Shown here piece by piece: positions 31,278-40,717 of a stretch of DNA of 47,722 nucleotides. Positions within the stretch are counted from its first letter, which is position 1. Each line of letters begins with the position of its first letter. Source of the stretch: Candidatus Accumulibacter sp. UBA704 (GTDB taxonomy: Bacteria; Pseudomonadota; Gammaproteobacteria; Burkholderiales; Rhodocyclaceae); the NCBI GenBank assembly GCA_002304785.1, contig DBMG01000153.1:1-47722 (forward strand). The letters are read 5' to 3'. A program made the position numbers and the translations under genes. The notes under the pieces are model-generated. The model saw only the letters and a program-made list of their open reading frames with translations, was not told the origin of the DNA and ran no database searches.

Positions 31278-33613
31278 ACGCCCTTGAACGATTGGTGCTC
31301 GATCATGCTGATCAGATGATATTTCTGGTCGAACCGCAGGATCTGCGGATTGTCTTGGCCAATAAGGTTGCGGCGCAGTGCCTCGGATACAGTGAGGAAG
31401 AACTGCTCGGAAAGACGATCCTCGATGTGGAAAGCGCTCTTCAGGACGTCTTTTATTGGGAAGAGGTGCGCGCCGGGCAGTATTCTCGCATCGAAGGCGG
31501 TGAGGGGTTGTATTTGTGTGCGGACGGATCGATGCGTTCAGCCACAAAATCGATCAGGATGGTCGAACAAGGTGATCAGCGCTGGTTGCTCATTCAGGCA
31601 CGCGAAGTGCAAGACGACCACCGCATTGAGGAAGATCTGGCACGTACCACGTCGCAACTCCGAGCCACGCTCGAGTCGACGGGCAACGGTATCCTGGTTA
31701 TCGATTGGCAGGGGCGCATTGCCAGTATGAACAGGCTGTTCAGCGCCATGTGGCAACTTGGTGAAGACCTTCTGCTCCGACAAGACGATGCGGTAATCAT
31801 CGATTTCATCTCTTCCAGTGTCATTGATGAGGATCTAATTCGACGCAGACTGAGGGAAATCGTCGAGAGCAATGAGATTGAAGATATATTGCATCTCAAG
31901 GATGGCCGTGTCTTCCAGTGCAAGTCGCTTCCTCAGTACCTTGAAGAACGCATCATCGGACGCGTTTTCGGGTTCTACGACATCACAGAACGCATCCGGA
32001 TCGAGCAGGATCTTATCGCTGCTCGGGAAAAGGCCGAGTTAGCCAATCAGGCCAAAGCAGCGTTCCTGGCCATGATGTCGCATGAAATCCGCACGCCAAT
32101 GAACGGTGTCATGGGAGTGGCTGCCTTGATGCGCGATACGCCACTCAATGCAGAGCAGAAACGCTACTTGGATATCATTCGATCCAGTTCCGAATCGCTA
32201 TTGTCGATCATTAACGACATTCTCGATTTTTCCAAGATCGAGGCGAATAAATTGTCATTGGAAGTGGTCGATTTCAATCTGCTGGACTTGCTTGAGGAAT
32301 TGGCCGACCTCTATGCCTTGCGTGCAGCGGAAGAATCTCTTGAATATGCCTGGAGCGTGGCTCCGGATGTTCCAGTTGTTTTACGTGGCGATCCCGGGAG
32401 GCTTCGTCAGATATTGACCAATCTGATCGGCAATGCGCTCAAGTTTACCTCTACCGGAGGGATTTCTGTGCGCTTTAAGAGGTTGCCGGACAAGGATGGG
32501 TGTCTCGTCCTGCATATCGAAGTCCAGGATACGGGCATCGGAATATCGCCCGACAAGCTGTCGAAAATATTCGTCCCGTTCGAGCAGGCAGATTCCACCA
32601 CGACGCGAAAGTATGGTGGAACTGGTCTTGGCCTGGCGATCTGCAAACAACTCGTCGAACTGATGGGGGGACAGATCAGCGTGAGCAGCGAGGAGAATAG
32701 GGGAACGACTTTTGGCGTGGAGGTCATCCTGGAACTGCCGGTGGATGGTTCGTATTCAGGAGATCGAAAAGTACCGGATCTGGCCAGATTCCGCGGGGAG
32801 AGAGTCTTGATTGCGGATGACAATCAGACGACGCTGACGGGAATGGTGACATTGCTCGCGAATTGGGGTTTTGCGGTCGACGGAGCGCCTGACGTCGACG
32901 GCGTGCTGAATAGGGTCGAATCCGCACTTGCGGAGGGTAAACCCTACCGCTGCGTTGTAGTCGATAGCGATATGGCCTGCGTTGGTGGGGAAAAACCGGA
33001 CTCACGGCTGATGGATCTCACTCTCCGCTCAGGTGCGGCGCTCGTCCTGTGTCTGCCTTCCGGATCCAAGTGTGACGTGCGGCGCTTTGAGCGGGCGGAG
33101 ATAACGTGCTGTCTGCAAAAACCTGTACGAAGGGCGATGCTGCTCGAAAGTCTGCATTCGATCCTTGGGTGTTCCGTACTGAAGAAGGGGTCGGAAGGCG
33201 GTGCGGTTGTGTCCGCTGACGACTGGAAACAGCGAGTCCGTATTCTGCTTGTCGAGGACAATGCAATAAACGCAATGGTTCTGGTAGGTATCCTCGCCAA
33301 ACTTGGTTTCAGTCGCGTGGACAAAGCAGGCGATGGGCTGGAAGCCGTGGAGTCGGCCAGAAAAGTTGCTTACGATTGCATCCTAATGGATTGCCAGATG
33401 CCAAAAATGGATGGCTACGAGGCCACGCGGCGTTTGCGTGGCATGGGTATTGCGACTACTGTTGTGGCCATGACGGCGCATGCGCTCAGCGGAGACAGGG
33501 AAAAATGCTTGGCGGCCGGGATGAACGACTATCTGACCAAGCCGGTGGTCATCGAGACGCTGGCGGATTGTCTGGAAAAATGGTTGGGGTTGGGAGAGCA
33601 CTCCTCCGCTTAA
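31274..33613 (+). CDS. Soluble hybrid sensor histidine kinase, PAS-PAS-HisKA-HATPase-REC-REC
   Basis: A 779-residue protein without membrane helices. Two PAS-like domains (about 1-125 and 130-240) come first. H270 in MMSHEIRTPMNG is the phospho-accepting histidine. The ATPase has ILTNLIGNALKFTSTGG, DTGIGISPDKL and GGTGLGLAICKQL. The first receiver keeps the acidic pair and VVVDSDM but has lost the usual S/T (LVLCLPS), so it is probably weak. The second is intact: VEDN, LMDCQMPKMDGYEATRRL, AMTA and TKPV. The architecture recalls BarA-like kinases but without an Hpt domain. It overlaps the HD-GYP gene. Confidence 0.92.
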   Translation: MNALERLVLDHADQMIFLVEPQDLRIVLANKVAAQCLGYSEEELLGKTILDVESALQDVFYWEEVRAGQYSRIEGGEGLYLCADGSMRSATKSIRMVEQGDQRWLLIQAREVQDDHRIEEDLARTTSQLRATLESTGNGILVIDWQGRIASMNRLFSAMWQLGEDLLLRQDDAVIIDFISSSVIDEDLIRRRLREIVESNEIEDILHLKDGRVFQCKSLPQYLEERIIGRVFGFYDITERIRIEQDLIAAREKAELANQAKAAFLAMMSHEIRTPMNGVMGVAALMRDTPLNAEQKRYLDIIRSSSESLLSIINDILDFSKIEANKLSLEVVDFNLLDLLEELADLYALRAAEESLEYAWSVAPDVPVVLRGDPGRLRQILTNLIGNALKFTSTGGISVRFKRLPDKDGCLVLHIEVQDTGIGISPDKLSKIFVPFEQADSTTTRKYGGTGLGLAICKQLVELMGGQISVSSEENRGTTFGVEVILELPVDGSYSGDRKVPDLARFRGERVLIADDNQTTLTGMVTLLANWGFAVDGAPDVDGVLNRVESALAEGKPYRCVVVDSDMACVGGEKPDSRLMDLTLRSGAALVLCLPSGSKCDVRRFERAEITCCLQKPVRRAMLLESLHSILGCSVLKKGSEGGAVVSADDWKQRVRILLVEDNAINAMVLVGILAKLGFSRVDKAGDGLEAVESARKVAYDCILMDCQMPKMDGYEATRRLRGMGIATTVVAMTAHALSGDREKCLAAGMNDYLTKPVVIETLADCLEKWLGLGEHSSA

Positions 33614-33633
33614 TGGTGTGTCGGTAAGTTTGC

Positions 33634-34539
33634 TTACTTCAGATCCTTGTGTCGAAGCAAGAACACAAAGCGGTCGCCGGCGCTCGTATCGAGCCAGACG
33701 AACGAAAGCCGGGGGAACGTGCGCTCCAGTTCGTCCTTGTTGTGGCCGATTTCGACCACCAGGATTCCGTCGGGGTTGAGATGCTGAGCCGCTTCCTTGA
33801 GCAGGACGCGCACGAAATCGAGGCCGTCCTCTCCGCTGGCCAAGGCCAGCTCGGGCTCTCTCCGATACTCCTCGGGCAGGCCGGCCATCGACTCGGCGTT
33901 TACATAAGGCGGGTTCGAGATGATGATGTCGTATTTTTCGGCGGGAATCGCGGAAAAAGCATCCGACTGGATCAGGCGAATACGTTCGCCGAGGCCGTAG
34001 TCCTCGACGTTGATCCGGGCGACAGCCAGGGCATCCGGTGACAGGTCGACCGCATCGACAGCGGCTTCGGGGAACGCGTCGGCCGCCAGGATGGCTAGGC
34101 ATCCCGAGCCGGTACACATGTCGAGAACCCGTCCCACCGCCCAGGGATCATTGACCCACGGGCTCAACTGTTCGCGCAGAAGTTCGGCGATGTGAGAGCG
34201 AGGAACGATAACCCGCTCATCGACATGAAAACGAAAATCGCCGAGCCATGCTTCCTTGGTCAGATAGGCTGCCGGGAGACGCTCGGCGATGCGGCGCCGG
34301 ACGATCTCGAGAGCGGCGGTACGTTCGTCACTGGTCAGGCGCGCATCCATGTAGGGATCGAGCTGGTCCACCGGCAGGTGCAGGGAATGCAGGAGCAGGT
34401 AGGCAGCTTCGTCCCACGCGTTGTCGGAGCCATGGCCGAAGAAGATGCCGGCCTCGTTGAAGCGGCTGACGGCAAAGCGCATCAGGTCGCGCAGCGTGGA
34501 GAGTTCGTTCTGGGCTTGTTTGTATAGGTCGGGAGTCAC
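33634..34539 (-). CDS. prmB: Ribosomal protein uL3 glutamine methyltransferase PrmB
   Basis: A 301-residue protein starting with GTG at 34537-34539. The SAM-binding region is VLDMCTGSGCLAILAADAFP and the glutamine-methyltransferase motif is IISNPPYVNAE. The N-terminal helical part, with FFGHGSDNAWDEAAYLLLHS, separates PrmB from PrmC. It methylates a glutamine of ribosomal protein uL3. It is the last gene of the dap/pilU run, 15 bases after dapE, and converges on the hybrid kinase gene. Confidence 0.92.
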   Translation of the reverse strand: MTPDLYKQAQNELSTLRDLMRFAVSRFNEAGIFFGHGSDNAWDEAAYLLLHSLHLPVDQLDPYMDARLTSDERTAALEIVRRRIAERLPAAYLTKEAWLGDFRFHVDERVIVPRSHIAELLREQLSPWVNDPWAVGRVLDMCTGSGCLAILAADAFPEAAVDAVDLSPDALAVARINVEDYGLGERIRLIQSDAFSAIPAEKYDIIISNPPYVNAESMAGLPEEYRREPELALASGEDGLDFVRVLLKEAAQHLNPDGILVVEIGHNKDELERTFPRLSFVWLDTSAGDRFVFLLRHKDLK

Positions 34540-34554
34540 GTGGCTTGTCTGCAG

Positions 34555-35688
34555 TTACGGAAGAAGCTGTTGAAGAATGCGCCGATAGACGGCGGAGAGT
34601 TGCGCGAGCGCAGCGATCTCGACGCACTCGTCGATCTTGTGGATGCTGGCATTGACCGGCCCGATCTCGATGACCTGTGGGCAGATTTCGGCGAGGAAGC
34701 GGCCGTCGGAGGTGCCGCCGCTGGTCGACAGCTCCGTTTCGATGCCGAGTTCGTCGCGGATGGCCTGTCGCGAGGCGTCCACCAGTGCGCCGCCTCCGGT
34801 GAGGAAAGGCTTGGCGCCAAGGGTCCAGGCAATTTCGTAGTCCACGCCATTTCGATCGAGGATGCTATGGACCCTGGCCTGCAATTCCCCCGGGGTGCTG
34901 GCCGTCGAGAATCGGAAATTGAAGAGGATGTCTACGTGTCCGGGAATAACGTTGGATGCTCCAGTGCCGCCATGAATGTTCGATATCTGCCAGGTCGTCG
35001 GCGGGAAGAATTCGTTGCCTTGGTCCCATTCGGTGGCAGCGAGCTCGGCAATCGCCGGGGCGGCAAGGTGAATCGGGTTTCGGGCAAGATGCGGGTAGGC
35101 GATATGTCCCTGGACGCCCTTAACGGTGAGTTTGCCTGAAAGTGAGCCGCGCCGGCCGTTCTTGAGCGTGTCGCCGAGCCGGAAAACAGCCGTTGGTTCG
35201 CCGACCAGGCAATAGTCCATCGTTGCGCCGCGTGCCTGCAGCGCTTCGACGACGGCCACGGTGCCATCGACGGCGTCGCCTTCCTCATCCGAGGTGAGGA
35301 GCAGAGCAATCGATCCGCCGTGATCGGGGTTGTTGGTGACGAAGGTTTCGGTGGCCGTGACAAAAGCTGCGATGGAACCTTTCATATCTGCCGCGCCACG
35401 CCCAAAAAGAAAACCGTCGCGGCGGGTCGGCTTGAAAGGCGGGCTTTGCCAGCGGTCGGTCGGGCCCGGAGGTACGACATCAACGTGCCCGGCAAAACAG
35501 AACAGCGGGCTGGTGCTGCCGCGGCGCGCCCACAGGTTGGTCACTCTGCCGCGATCGATGATTTCGATGGCGAAGCCGATGCGGCGCAGGCGTTCCGCAA
35601 CGATAGCCATGCATCCCCCGTCTTCCGGAGTGACGGACGGGCAGGCCACCAACTGCTCGGCGAGATCGAGCGTTGTATTGTCAGGCAT
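34555..35688 (-). CDS. dapE: Succinyl-diaminopimelate desuccinylase
   Basis: A 377-residue M20 metallopeptidase-type enzyme. Zinc ligands and catalytic residues are seen in FAGHVDVVPPG, GRGAADMKGSIAAF, TSDEEGDAVDGT and the C-terminal GPVNASIHKIDECV. The length is that of DapE. It removes succinate from N-succinyl-LL-diaminopimelate in lysine and cell-wall synthesis. Its ATG overlaps the pilU stop (ATGA). Confidence 0.95.
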   Translation of the reverse strand: MPDNTTLDLAEQLVACPSVTPEDGGCMAIVAERLRRIGFAIEIIDRGRVTNLWARRGSTSPLFCFAGHVDVVPPGPTDRWQSPPFKPTRRDGFLFGRGAADMKGSIAAFVTATETFVTNNPDHGGSIALLLTSDEEGDAVDGTVAVVEALQARGATMDYCLVGEPTAVFRLGDTLKNGRRGSLSGKLTVKGVQGHIAYPHLARNPIHLAAPAIAELAATEWDQGNEFFPPTTWQISNIHGGTGASNVIPGHVDILFNFRFSTASTPGELQARVHSILDRNGVDYEIAWTLGAKPFLTGGGALVDASRQAIRDELGIETELSTSGGTSDGRFLAEICPQVIEIGPVNASIHKIDECVEIAALAQLSAVYRRILQQLLP

Positions 35689-36875
35689 CAGTTTTCTTCT
35701 TCGGGCACGTCGTCGAGGCTCAGCGTGAATTCCTTGAAGGAGGTGCCACTGCCGTTGGTCTCGGAGAATTCTATGGCGGCCTCGGATGCCTTTTCTTCCT
35801 TGCCGTTTGGCGATGCGATCTCGGAATTGTTAATCAGCCACGACAGGTTGGTTGGCGAGTCGGCATTGGTCAGTGCCTCGTCCAGAGTGATGATGCCATC
35901 GCGATAGAGCCGGAACAGGTCCTGCTCGAAGGTTTGCGACCCGGGAGCCAGACTTTGTTCCATAGCCTCCTTGATGGCCAGGATCTCCCCGCGTTCGATG
36001 AGTTCCTGGATGTGCCGCGTGTTGAGCAGGACTTCCGCGGTCGGCAGGCGCTGTCCGTTGGGCCTCTTGACGAGACGTTGGGAAATGATGGCTTTCAGGC
36101 TGGCGGACAGATCGAGGTAGAGTGCGGTGCGGTTTTCCAGTGGGAAGAAGTTGATGATGCGGTTGAGCGCGTGGTAGCTGTTGTTGGCATGCAGCGTGGC
36201 CAGGCAGAGATGGCCGGTCTGGGCGTAGGCAATCGCCGCCTGCATGGTCTCCTTGTCGCGGATTTCGCCGATCAGGATGCAGTCGGGCGCCTGGCGCATG
36301 GCGTTTTTCAACGCGTGCTCCCAACCCAGGGTGTCCATGCCCAGTTCGCGCTGGTTGACGATTGATTTCTTGTGCTTGAACAGGAACTCGATTGGATCCT
36401 CGATCGTCAGGATGTGGCCGGTGCGGTTGGCATTGCGGTGATCGAGCATCGAGGCAATGGTCGTGGACTTCCCCGATCCGGTGGCGCCGACGATCAGGAT
36501 CAGTCCGCGCTTCTCCATGACCAGATCTGCAAGGATTTCGGGCATCAGCAGCGTGTTTAGCGCCGGAATGTTGCCGAGAATGAAGCGCACGACAATCGAA
36601 ATCGACGAGCGCTGACGGAACAGGTTGATGCGGAAGTTGCCGACATGCGGGACGCCGAAGGAGAGGTTCATCTCCATCGTGGCTTCGAATGTCTTCTTCT
36701 GGTCCGGTGTCATCAGTTCGAAGGCGATCTTTTCGATCATTGCCGAATCCATCACCTGCTGGTTGACCGGAACGGTGTTGCCCTGGATCTTGATGTGGAT
36801 CGGAATACCGGCGGAGATGAAAAGGTCCGACGCCTGCTTTTCAGACATCAGCTGGAAAAGTTTGTCCAGAATCAT
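35688..36875 (-). CDS. pilU: Type IV pilus retraction ATPase, PilU type
   Basis: The ATG at 36873-36875 has GGCGGAGATAGC upstream and gives 395 residues. The PilT/PilU family is clear: Walker A GATGSGKST, the Asp box ILTIEDPIEFL, Walker B CILIGEIRDKETM and the His box TGHLCLATLHANN. The acidic C-terminal extension after residue 350 and the place inside the dap genes point to PilU rather than PilT. PilU assists PilT in pilus retraction and twitching. Other pilus genes are not in the window. Confidence 0.9.
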   Translation of the reverse strand: MILDKLFQLMSEKQASDLFISAGIPIHIKIQGNTVPVNQQVMDSAMIEKIAFELMTPDQKKTFEATMEMNLSFGVPHVGNFRINLFRQRSSISIVVRFILGNIPALNTLLMPEILADLVMEKRGLILIVGATGSGKSTTIASMLDHRNANRTGHILTIEDPIEFLFKHKKSIVNQRELGMDTLGWEHALKNAMRQAPDCILIGEIRDKETMQAAIAYAQTGHLCLATLHANNSYHALNRIINFFPLENRTALYLDLSASLKAIISQRLVKRPNGQRLPTAEVLLNTRHIQELIERGEILAIKEAMEQSLAPGSQTFEQDLFRLYRDGIITLDEALTNADSPTNLSWLINNSEIASPNGKEEKASEAAIEFSETNGSGTSFKEFTLSLDDVPEEEN

Positions 36876-36912
36876 GCTATCTCCGCCGCGTTCACGCGAA
36901 AAAAAGAAAAAA

Positions 36913-37734
36913 TCAGTCGCCGCGCAGCAGATCGTTGATGCTCGTCTTGGCGCGCGTCTTTGCATCGACCTTTTTGACGATCACGGCGCAGTACAGGCTG
37001 TAGCTGCCGTCTTTCGAAGGTAGGTTGCCGGAAACCACCACCGACCCGGGCGGAATGCGGCCATAGCTGACCTCGCCAGTCTCGCGGTCGAAGATCTTGG
37101 TCGATTGGCCGATATAGACGCCCATCGAGATCACCGACCCCTCGCCGACGATGACGCCCTCGACGATTTCCGAGCGCGCGCCGATGAAGCAGTTGTCCTC
37201 GATGATCGTCGGATTGGCCTGCAGAGGCTCCAGCACGCCGCCGATGCCGACGCCGCCCGAAAGATGCACGTTCTTGCCGATCTGCGCGCAGGAACCGACG
37301 GTGGCCCAGGTGTCGACCATCGTGCCTTCATCGACATAGGCGCCGATGTTGACGTAGGAGGGCATCAGCACCACATTCTTGCCGATGAAGCTCCCGCGGC
37401 GGGCTGTGGCCGGCGGCACGACGCGGAAGCCGCCGCGCTTGAATCGCTCGGTATTGTATTGCGCAAACTTGGTCGGCACCTTGTCGAAGTAGCGCATCGG
37501 TCCGTTGTCCATTACGACGTTGTCTTCAAGGCGGAATGAAAGCAGAACTGCTTTCTTGATCCACTGATGAGTGATCCATTCGCTGTCGACCTTCTCGGAC
37601 ACGCGCAGTGTGCCGGCGTCGAGTTCGGCAAGTACTTTTGCAACGGCTTCGCCAACCTTGGCGGGAGCGGTCCCGGGCTGCAGGGAGGCGCGGTCTTCCC
37701 AAGCTTCTTCGATGATCTGTTGGAATTGCTGCAT
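36913..37734 (-). CDS. dapD: Tetrahydrodipicolinate N-succinyltransferase
   Basis: The ATG at 37732-37734 gives 273 residues starting MQQFQQIIEEAWEDR, the family start. Left-handed beta-helix hexapeptide repeats fill the centre (MPSYVNIGAYVDEGTMVDTW, GKNVHLSGGVGIGGVLEP, CFIGARSEIVEGVIVGEGS). It adds succinate to tetrahydrodipicolinate in the succinylase branch of the diaminopimelate path. It lies 10 bases from dapC and 37 from pilU in one operon. Confidence 0.95.
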   Translation of the reverse strand: MQQFQQIIEEAWEDRASLQPGTAPAKVGEAVAKVLAELDAGTLRVSEKVDSEWITHQWIKKAVLLSFRLEDNVVMDNGPMRYFDKVPTKFAQYNTERFKRGGFRVVPPATARRGSFIGKNVVLMPSYVNIGAYVDEGTMVDTWATVGSCAQIGKNVHLSGGVGIGGVLEPLQANPTIIEDNCFIGARSEIVEGVIVGEGSVISMGVYIGQSTKIFDRETGEVSYGRIPPGSVVVSGNLPSKDGSYSLYCAVIVKKVDAKTRAKTSINDLLRGD

Positions 37735-37744
37735 TTGATATTTC

Positions 37745-38938
37745 CTAGAGGTGTGAAACGAACTGTTGAATGCGGTTGGCGGCGTCGAGACAATCCGCCA
37801 GCGGCGCCACCAGGGCGATGCGCACATAGCCGGCACCCGGGTTGATTCCGTGCGCGGGACGCGCGAGGAAGCTGCCCGGCAGAACATGGACATTATAGTC
37901 AGCGGCTAGCCGCCGGGCGAACTCGGTATCCGGAATCGGAGTTCTCGCCCACAGGTAGAAACTGGCGTCGGGCATCGAAGTGCCGAGCACCTGGCTCAGC
38001 AGCGGGGTGACGGCGGCGAATTTCTGCCGATACTGTTCGCGGTTGGCGACGACGTGCGCTTCGTCCTTCCAGGCGGCGATGCTGGCGGCCTGTATTGCCG
38101 GGCTCATGGCGCTGCCATGGTAGGTGCGGTAGAGCAGGTACTGCTTGAGTACCGCGGCGTCGCCGGCGACGAAGCCGGAACGCATGCCGGGCACGTTGGA
38201 TCGTTTGGACAGGCTGGAGAGCATGACCAGGCGGTCGAAGTTGCGCCCCAGCAGCTTTGCCGCCTGCATGCCGCCCAGCGGCGGCTTGGCCTCGTCGAAG
38301 TAGATCTCCGAATAACACTCGTCAGAAGCGATGACGAAACCGTACTTGTCGGACAGGGCGAAAAGTTCTTTCCAGTCGTTCAGATCCAGCACCTTGCCGG
38401 TCGGGTTGGCGGGCGAGCAGACAATCAGCAATTGCACCCGACGCCATTCCTCTTCCGACAGGCTGGCATAGTCGAAGGCGAAGTTGTTTTCCTGTACCGA
38501 GTTGAGGAAGCGGACATCGGCGCCGGCCAGATAGGCCCCGCCTTCGTAAATCTGATAGAACGGGTTGGGGCTGACGACCAGCGGCACGTAGCCGCGAGTC
38601 GGGTCGATTGCCGTCTGGATGAAGGAAAACAGCGCTTCGCGGGAGCCGTTGACCGGAATGATCTCGGTCTCCGGGTTGATGCCGTCGAGCCCGTAGCGAT
38701 TCTTCATCCATGCGGCAATGGCTTGTCTCAATGCCGGTTGTCCGAGCGTGGTAGGATAGCTCGACAGGCCACCCAGGCCGGCAATCAGGGCATCCTTGAT
38801 GAATCCGGGGGTCTCGTGTTGTGGCTCGCCGATATAAAGTTTGACTTCACTCAGATCGGGGTTTGGGATCACGCCGGCCATCAGCTGGCGCAGCTTTTCA
38901 AATGGGTAGGTTTGCAGCTTGCTGAGATTGGGATTCAC
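37745..38938 (-). CDS. dapC: Succinyldiaminopimelate aminotransferase
   Basis: The GTG at 38936-38938 starts a 397-residue protein (NPNLSKLQTYPFEKLRQL follows the first residue), matching family starts; the longer frame upstream is antisense to yvcK. It is a fold-type I aminotransferase: VNGSREALFSFIQ, CSPANPTGKVL, SDECYSEIYFD, and the PLP lysine in SSLSKRSNVPGMRSGF. It makes N-succinyl-LL-diaminopimelate and is the first gene of dapC-dapD-pilU-dapE-prmB. Confidence 0.93.
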   Translation of the reverse strand: MNPNLSKLQTYPFEKLRQLMAGVIPNPDLSEVKLYIGEPQHETPGFIKDALIAGLGGLSSYPTTLGQPALRQAIAAWMKNRYGLDGINPETEIIPVNGSREALFSFIQTAIDPTRGYVPLVVSPNPFYQIYEGGAYLAGADVRFLNSVQENNFAFDYASLSEEEWRRVQLLIVCSPANPTGKVLDLNDWKELFALSDKYGFVIASDECYSEIYFDEAKPPLGGMQAAKLLGRNFDRLVMLSSLSKRSNVPGMRSGFVAGDAAVLKQYLLYRTYHGSAMSPAIQAASIAAWKDEAHVVANREQYRQKFAAVTPLLSQVLGTSMPDASFYLWARTPIPDTEFARRLAADYNVHVLPGSFLARPAHGINPGAGYVRIALVAPLADCLDAANRIQQFVSHL

Positions 38939-38969
38939 TGTCTTGGCATGGAACGGGGATGGGAAAGCG

Positions 38970-38975
38970 ATTATA
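38970..38975 (-). promoter_or_regulatory. Perfect -10 box (TATAAT) upstream of dapC
   Basis: On the minus strand TATAAT lies 31 bases before the dapC GTG. No strong -35 is seen at 17 bases (GCCATT). It is the best promoter candidate for the dap operon. Confidence 0.5.
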
Positions 38976-39047
38976 AAGGAAGCATCGCGCAAATGGCTGT
39001 GCCGCAGCAGTGGCCGGCGGGGATGAAAAAAGGGATGGCATGACACC

Positions 39048-40037
39048 ATGCGCAAACAGCACTCGGAATTGAAATGCAACATCACCACCATTGGTGGCGG
39101 CACCGGGACGTTCAACGTCCTGTCAGGCCTCGGCAAAAACCGGCGACTGAATCTGGCGGCCATCGTCACGGTTGCCGATTCGGGCGGGTCGACCGGCGAA
39201 CTGCGGGACGAATTCGGCATTCTGCCGCCGGGCGACGTGCGCCGGGCGATCGTGGCACTGGCGGAGGATACCGAGGTTGTCCGCCGGTTGTTCGAATATC
39301 GCTTCAAGGAGGGGCGGCGCATCGCCGGCCATACCGTCGGAAACCTGCTGCTGACCGCATTGACCGACATCGTGGGGGACTTCGAGCGCGGCATCGAGGA
39401 ACTCTCCGAAATGTTCAACGTACATGGCAAGGTCATCCCGGTGACGCTCGACAATGTCAGCCTGGGAGTTACGCTGGAGAACGGCGAGAGAATCCTCGGC
39501 GAAACGGATATCGATGTGCCGAAACACGATGCCAGCATTCCCATCCGCGATGCGTTCCTGCTCGGGGGAGGATGCCTGAACCCACGGGCCAAGGAAGCGA
39601 TCGATAACTCGGACTATGTGATCATTGGCCCCGGGGATTTGTATACGAGCATCGTTCCCAACCTGCTGTGCAAGGGTATGGTCGACGCGTTGCGCAACTC
39701 TGCGGCCAAGATTATCTACGTATGCAACATCATGACCAAGCATGGCGAAACCGATGGTTTCGCCGTCGAGGATTTCGTGCGGGTGCTCGAACAGTATCTC
39801 GGGGAGGGAGCGATCGACTATCTGCTGGTCAACAACGGCGAATTGCGCCGCAGCCTGGTCCAGAAATACGAGGCGGAGGGAAAAATCCCGGTCCGCCTGC
39901 GGGACCGTCAGTTGCTGGCACAGAAGGGCATCAAGATCGTGGAGCGCGATTTCACCAGCGAAACCGACTACATCCGCCACGACCCGCACAAACTGTCACG
40001 CACCATCGAGGATTTTGCCAGCGGCTGGATCAGGTAA
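39048..40037 (+). CDS. YvcK-like gluconeogenesis factor (CofD-related)
   Basis: A 329-residue protein with the YvcK/CofD pattern: TTIGGGTGTFNVLSGL, VTVADSGGSTGELRDEFGIL, GHTVGNLLLTAL, and YVIIGPGDLYTSIVPNLL. YvcK proteins bind UDP-N-acetylglucosamine and link carbon supply to cell-wall synthesis in Gram-positives; the exact role in betaproteobacteria is open. The related CofD transfers lactyl phosphate for F420, but F420 genes are not nearby. It is divergent from dapC, with 109 bases between. Confidence 0.85.
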   Translation: MRKQHSELKCNITTIGGGTGTFNVLSGLGKNRRLNLAAIVTVADSGGSTGELRDEFGILPPGDVRRAIVALAEDTEVVRRLFEYRFKEGRRIAGHTVGNLLLTALTDIVGDFERGIEELSEMFNVHGKVIPVTLDNVSLGVTLENGERILGETDIDVPKHDASIPIRDAFLLGGGCLNPRAKEAIDNSDYVIIGPGDLYTSIVPNLLCKGMVDALRNSAAKIIYVCNIMTKHGETDGFAVEDFVRVLEQYLGEGAIDYLLVNNGELRRSLVQKYEAEGKIPVRLRDRQLLAQKGIKIVERDFTSETDYIRHDPHKLSRTIEDFASGWIR

Positions 40038-40071
40038 TCTAACCCGGTTGTGGTCGGCTTGCGTTTTTGCC

Positions 40072-40095
40072 TGTGCTGTATAAAAATACAGCACA
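40072..40095 (+). promoter_or_regulatory. LexA operator (SOS box) of lexA
   Basis: CTGT (40076-40079), eight A/T-rich bases, then ACAG (40088-40091) match the CTGT-N8-ACAG SOS box exactly. The perfect dyad extends to 10-bp arms, TGTGCTGTAT and ATACAGCACA, around AAAA. It lies 20 bases before the lexA ATG, so lexA should be self-repressed. Confidence 0.93.
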
Positions 40096-40114
40096 CGAAC
40101 CGGAGAAAGCCGCC

Positions 40115-40717
40115 ATGGTGAAACTGACGCCGCGCCAGCAGGAAATACTCGATTTCATCCGCAATTCGCTGGAGGTTCTTGGCGCGCCGCCAACGCGCGC
40201 CGAGATCGCCAGCGCCTTCAGTTTTGCCTCGCACAACGCTGCCGAGGAACACCTCAGGGCGCTGGCGAAGAAGGGAGTGATCGTTTTGGAGCCCGGTTCC
40301 GCGCGGGGTATCCGGTTGGTCGAGCAACTGGGGTTGCCTCTGATCGGCAGTGTCGCGGCGGGTAGTCCGATTCTTGCCGTGGAAAACGTGCAGGCGCGTT
40401 ATGCGCTCGATGCCAGTCTGTTCAAGCCGCGCGCCGATTTCCTTCTGCGCGTGCGTGGATTGTCGATGATCAATGCCGGCATCCTCGACGGCGATTTGTT
40501 GGCCGTTCATCGGAGCAGCGAAGCGCGCAACGGCCAGATCGTCGTGGCGCGTCTCGAAGACGATGTGACGGTCAAGCGTTACCGTCGGCATGGCAGCGTT
40601 GTCGAACTCATCGCGGAAAATCCAGACTTCGCCCCGATTGTTGTCGACACACGCCGACAGCCGCTGGAAATCGAAGGGATCGCCGTCGGGTTGATCCGCG
40701 GTGGCGAGGCGATGTAA
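40115..40717 (+). CDS. lexA: SOS repressor LexA
   Basis: The ATG at 40115, preceded by CGGAG, gives 200 residues; the longer frame would run through the operator. The winged-helix N-terminus starts MVKLTPRQQEILDFI. The self-cleavage site is A82-G83 (GSVAAGSPI), with catalytic S117 (RGLSMINAG) and K154 (DVTVKRY). The phenotype expected is repression of DNA damage genes until RecA-promoted cleavage. It converges on the ankyrin lipoprotein gene with no spacing. Confidence 0.96.
   Translation: MVKLTPRQQEILDFIRNSLEVLGAPPTRAEIASAFSFASHNAAEEHLRALAKKGVIVLEPGSARGIRLVEQLGLPLIGSVAAGSPILAVENVQARYALDASLFKPRADFLLRVRGLSMINAGILDGDLLAVHRSSEARNGQIVVARLEDDVTVKRYRRHGSVVELIAENPDFAPIVVDTRRQPLEIEGIAVGLIRGGEAM

Noticed and set aside
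38939..39592. Upstream extension of dapC by over 200 residues
   Set aside because: The extension is antisense to the yvcK-like gene and family members start at the GTG at 38936-38938.
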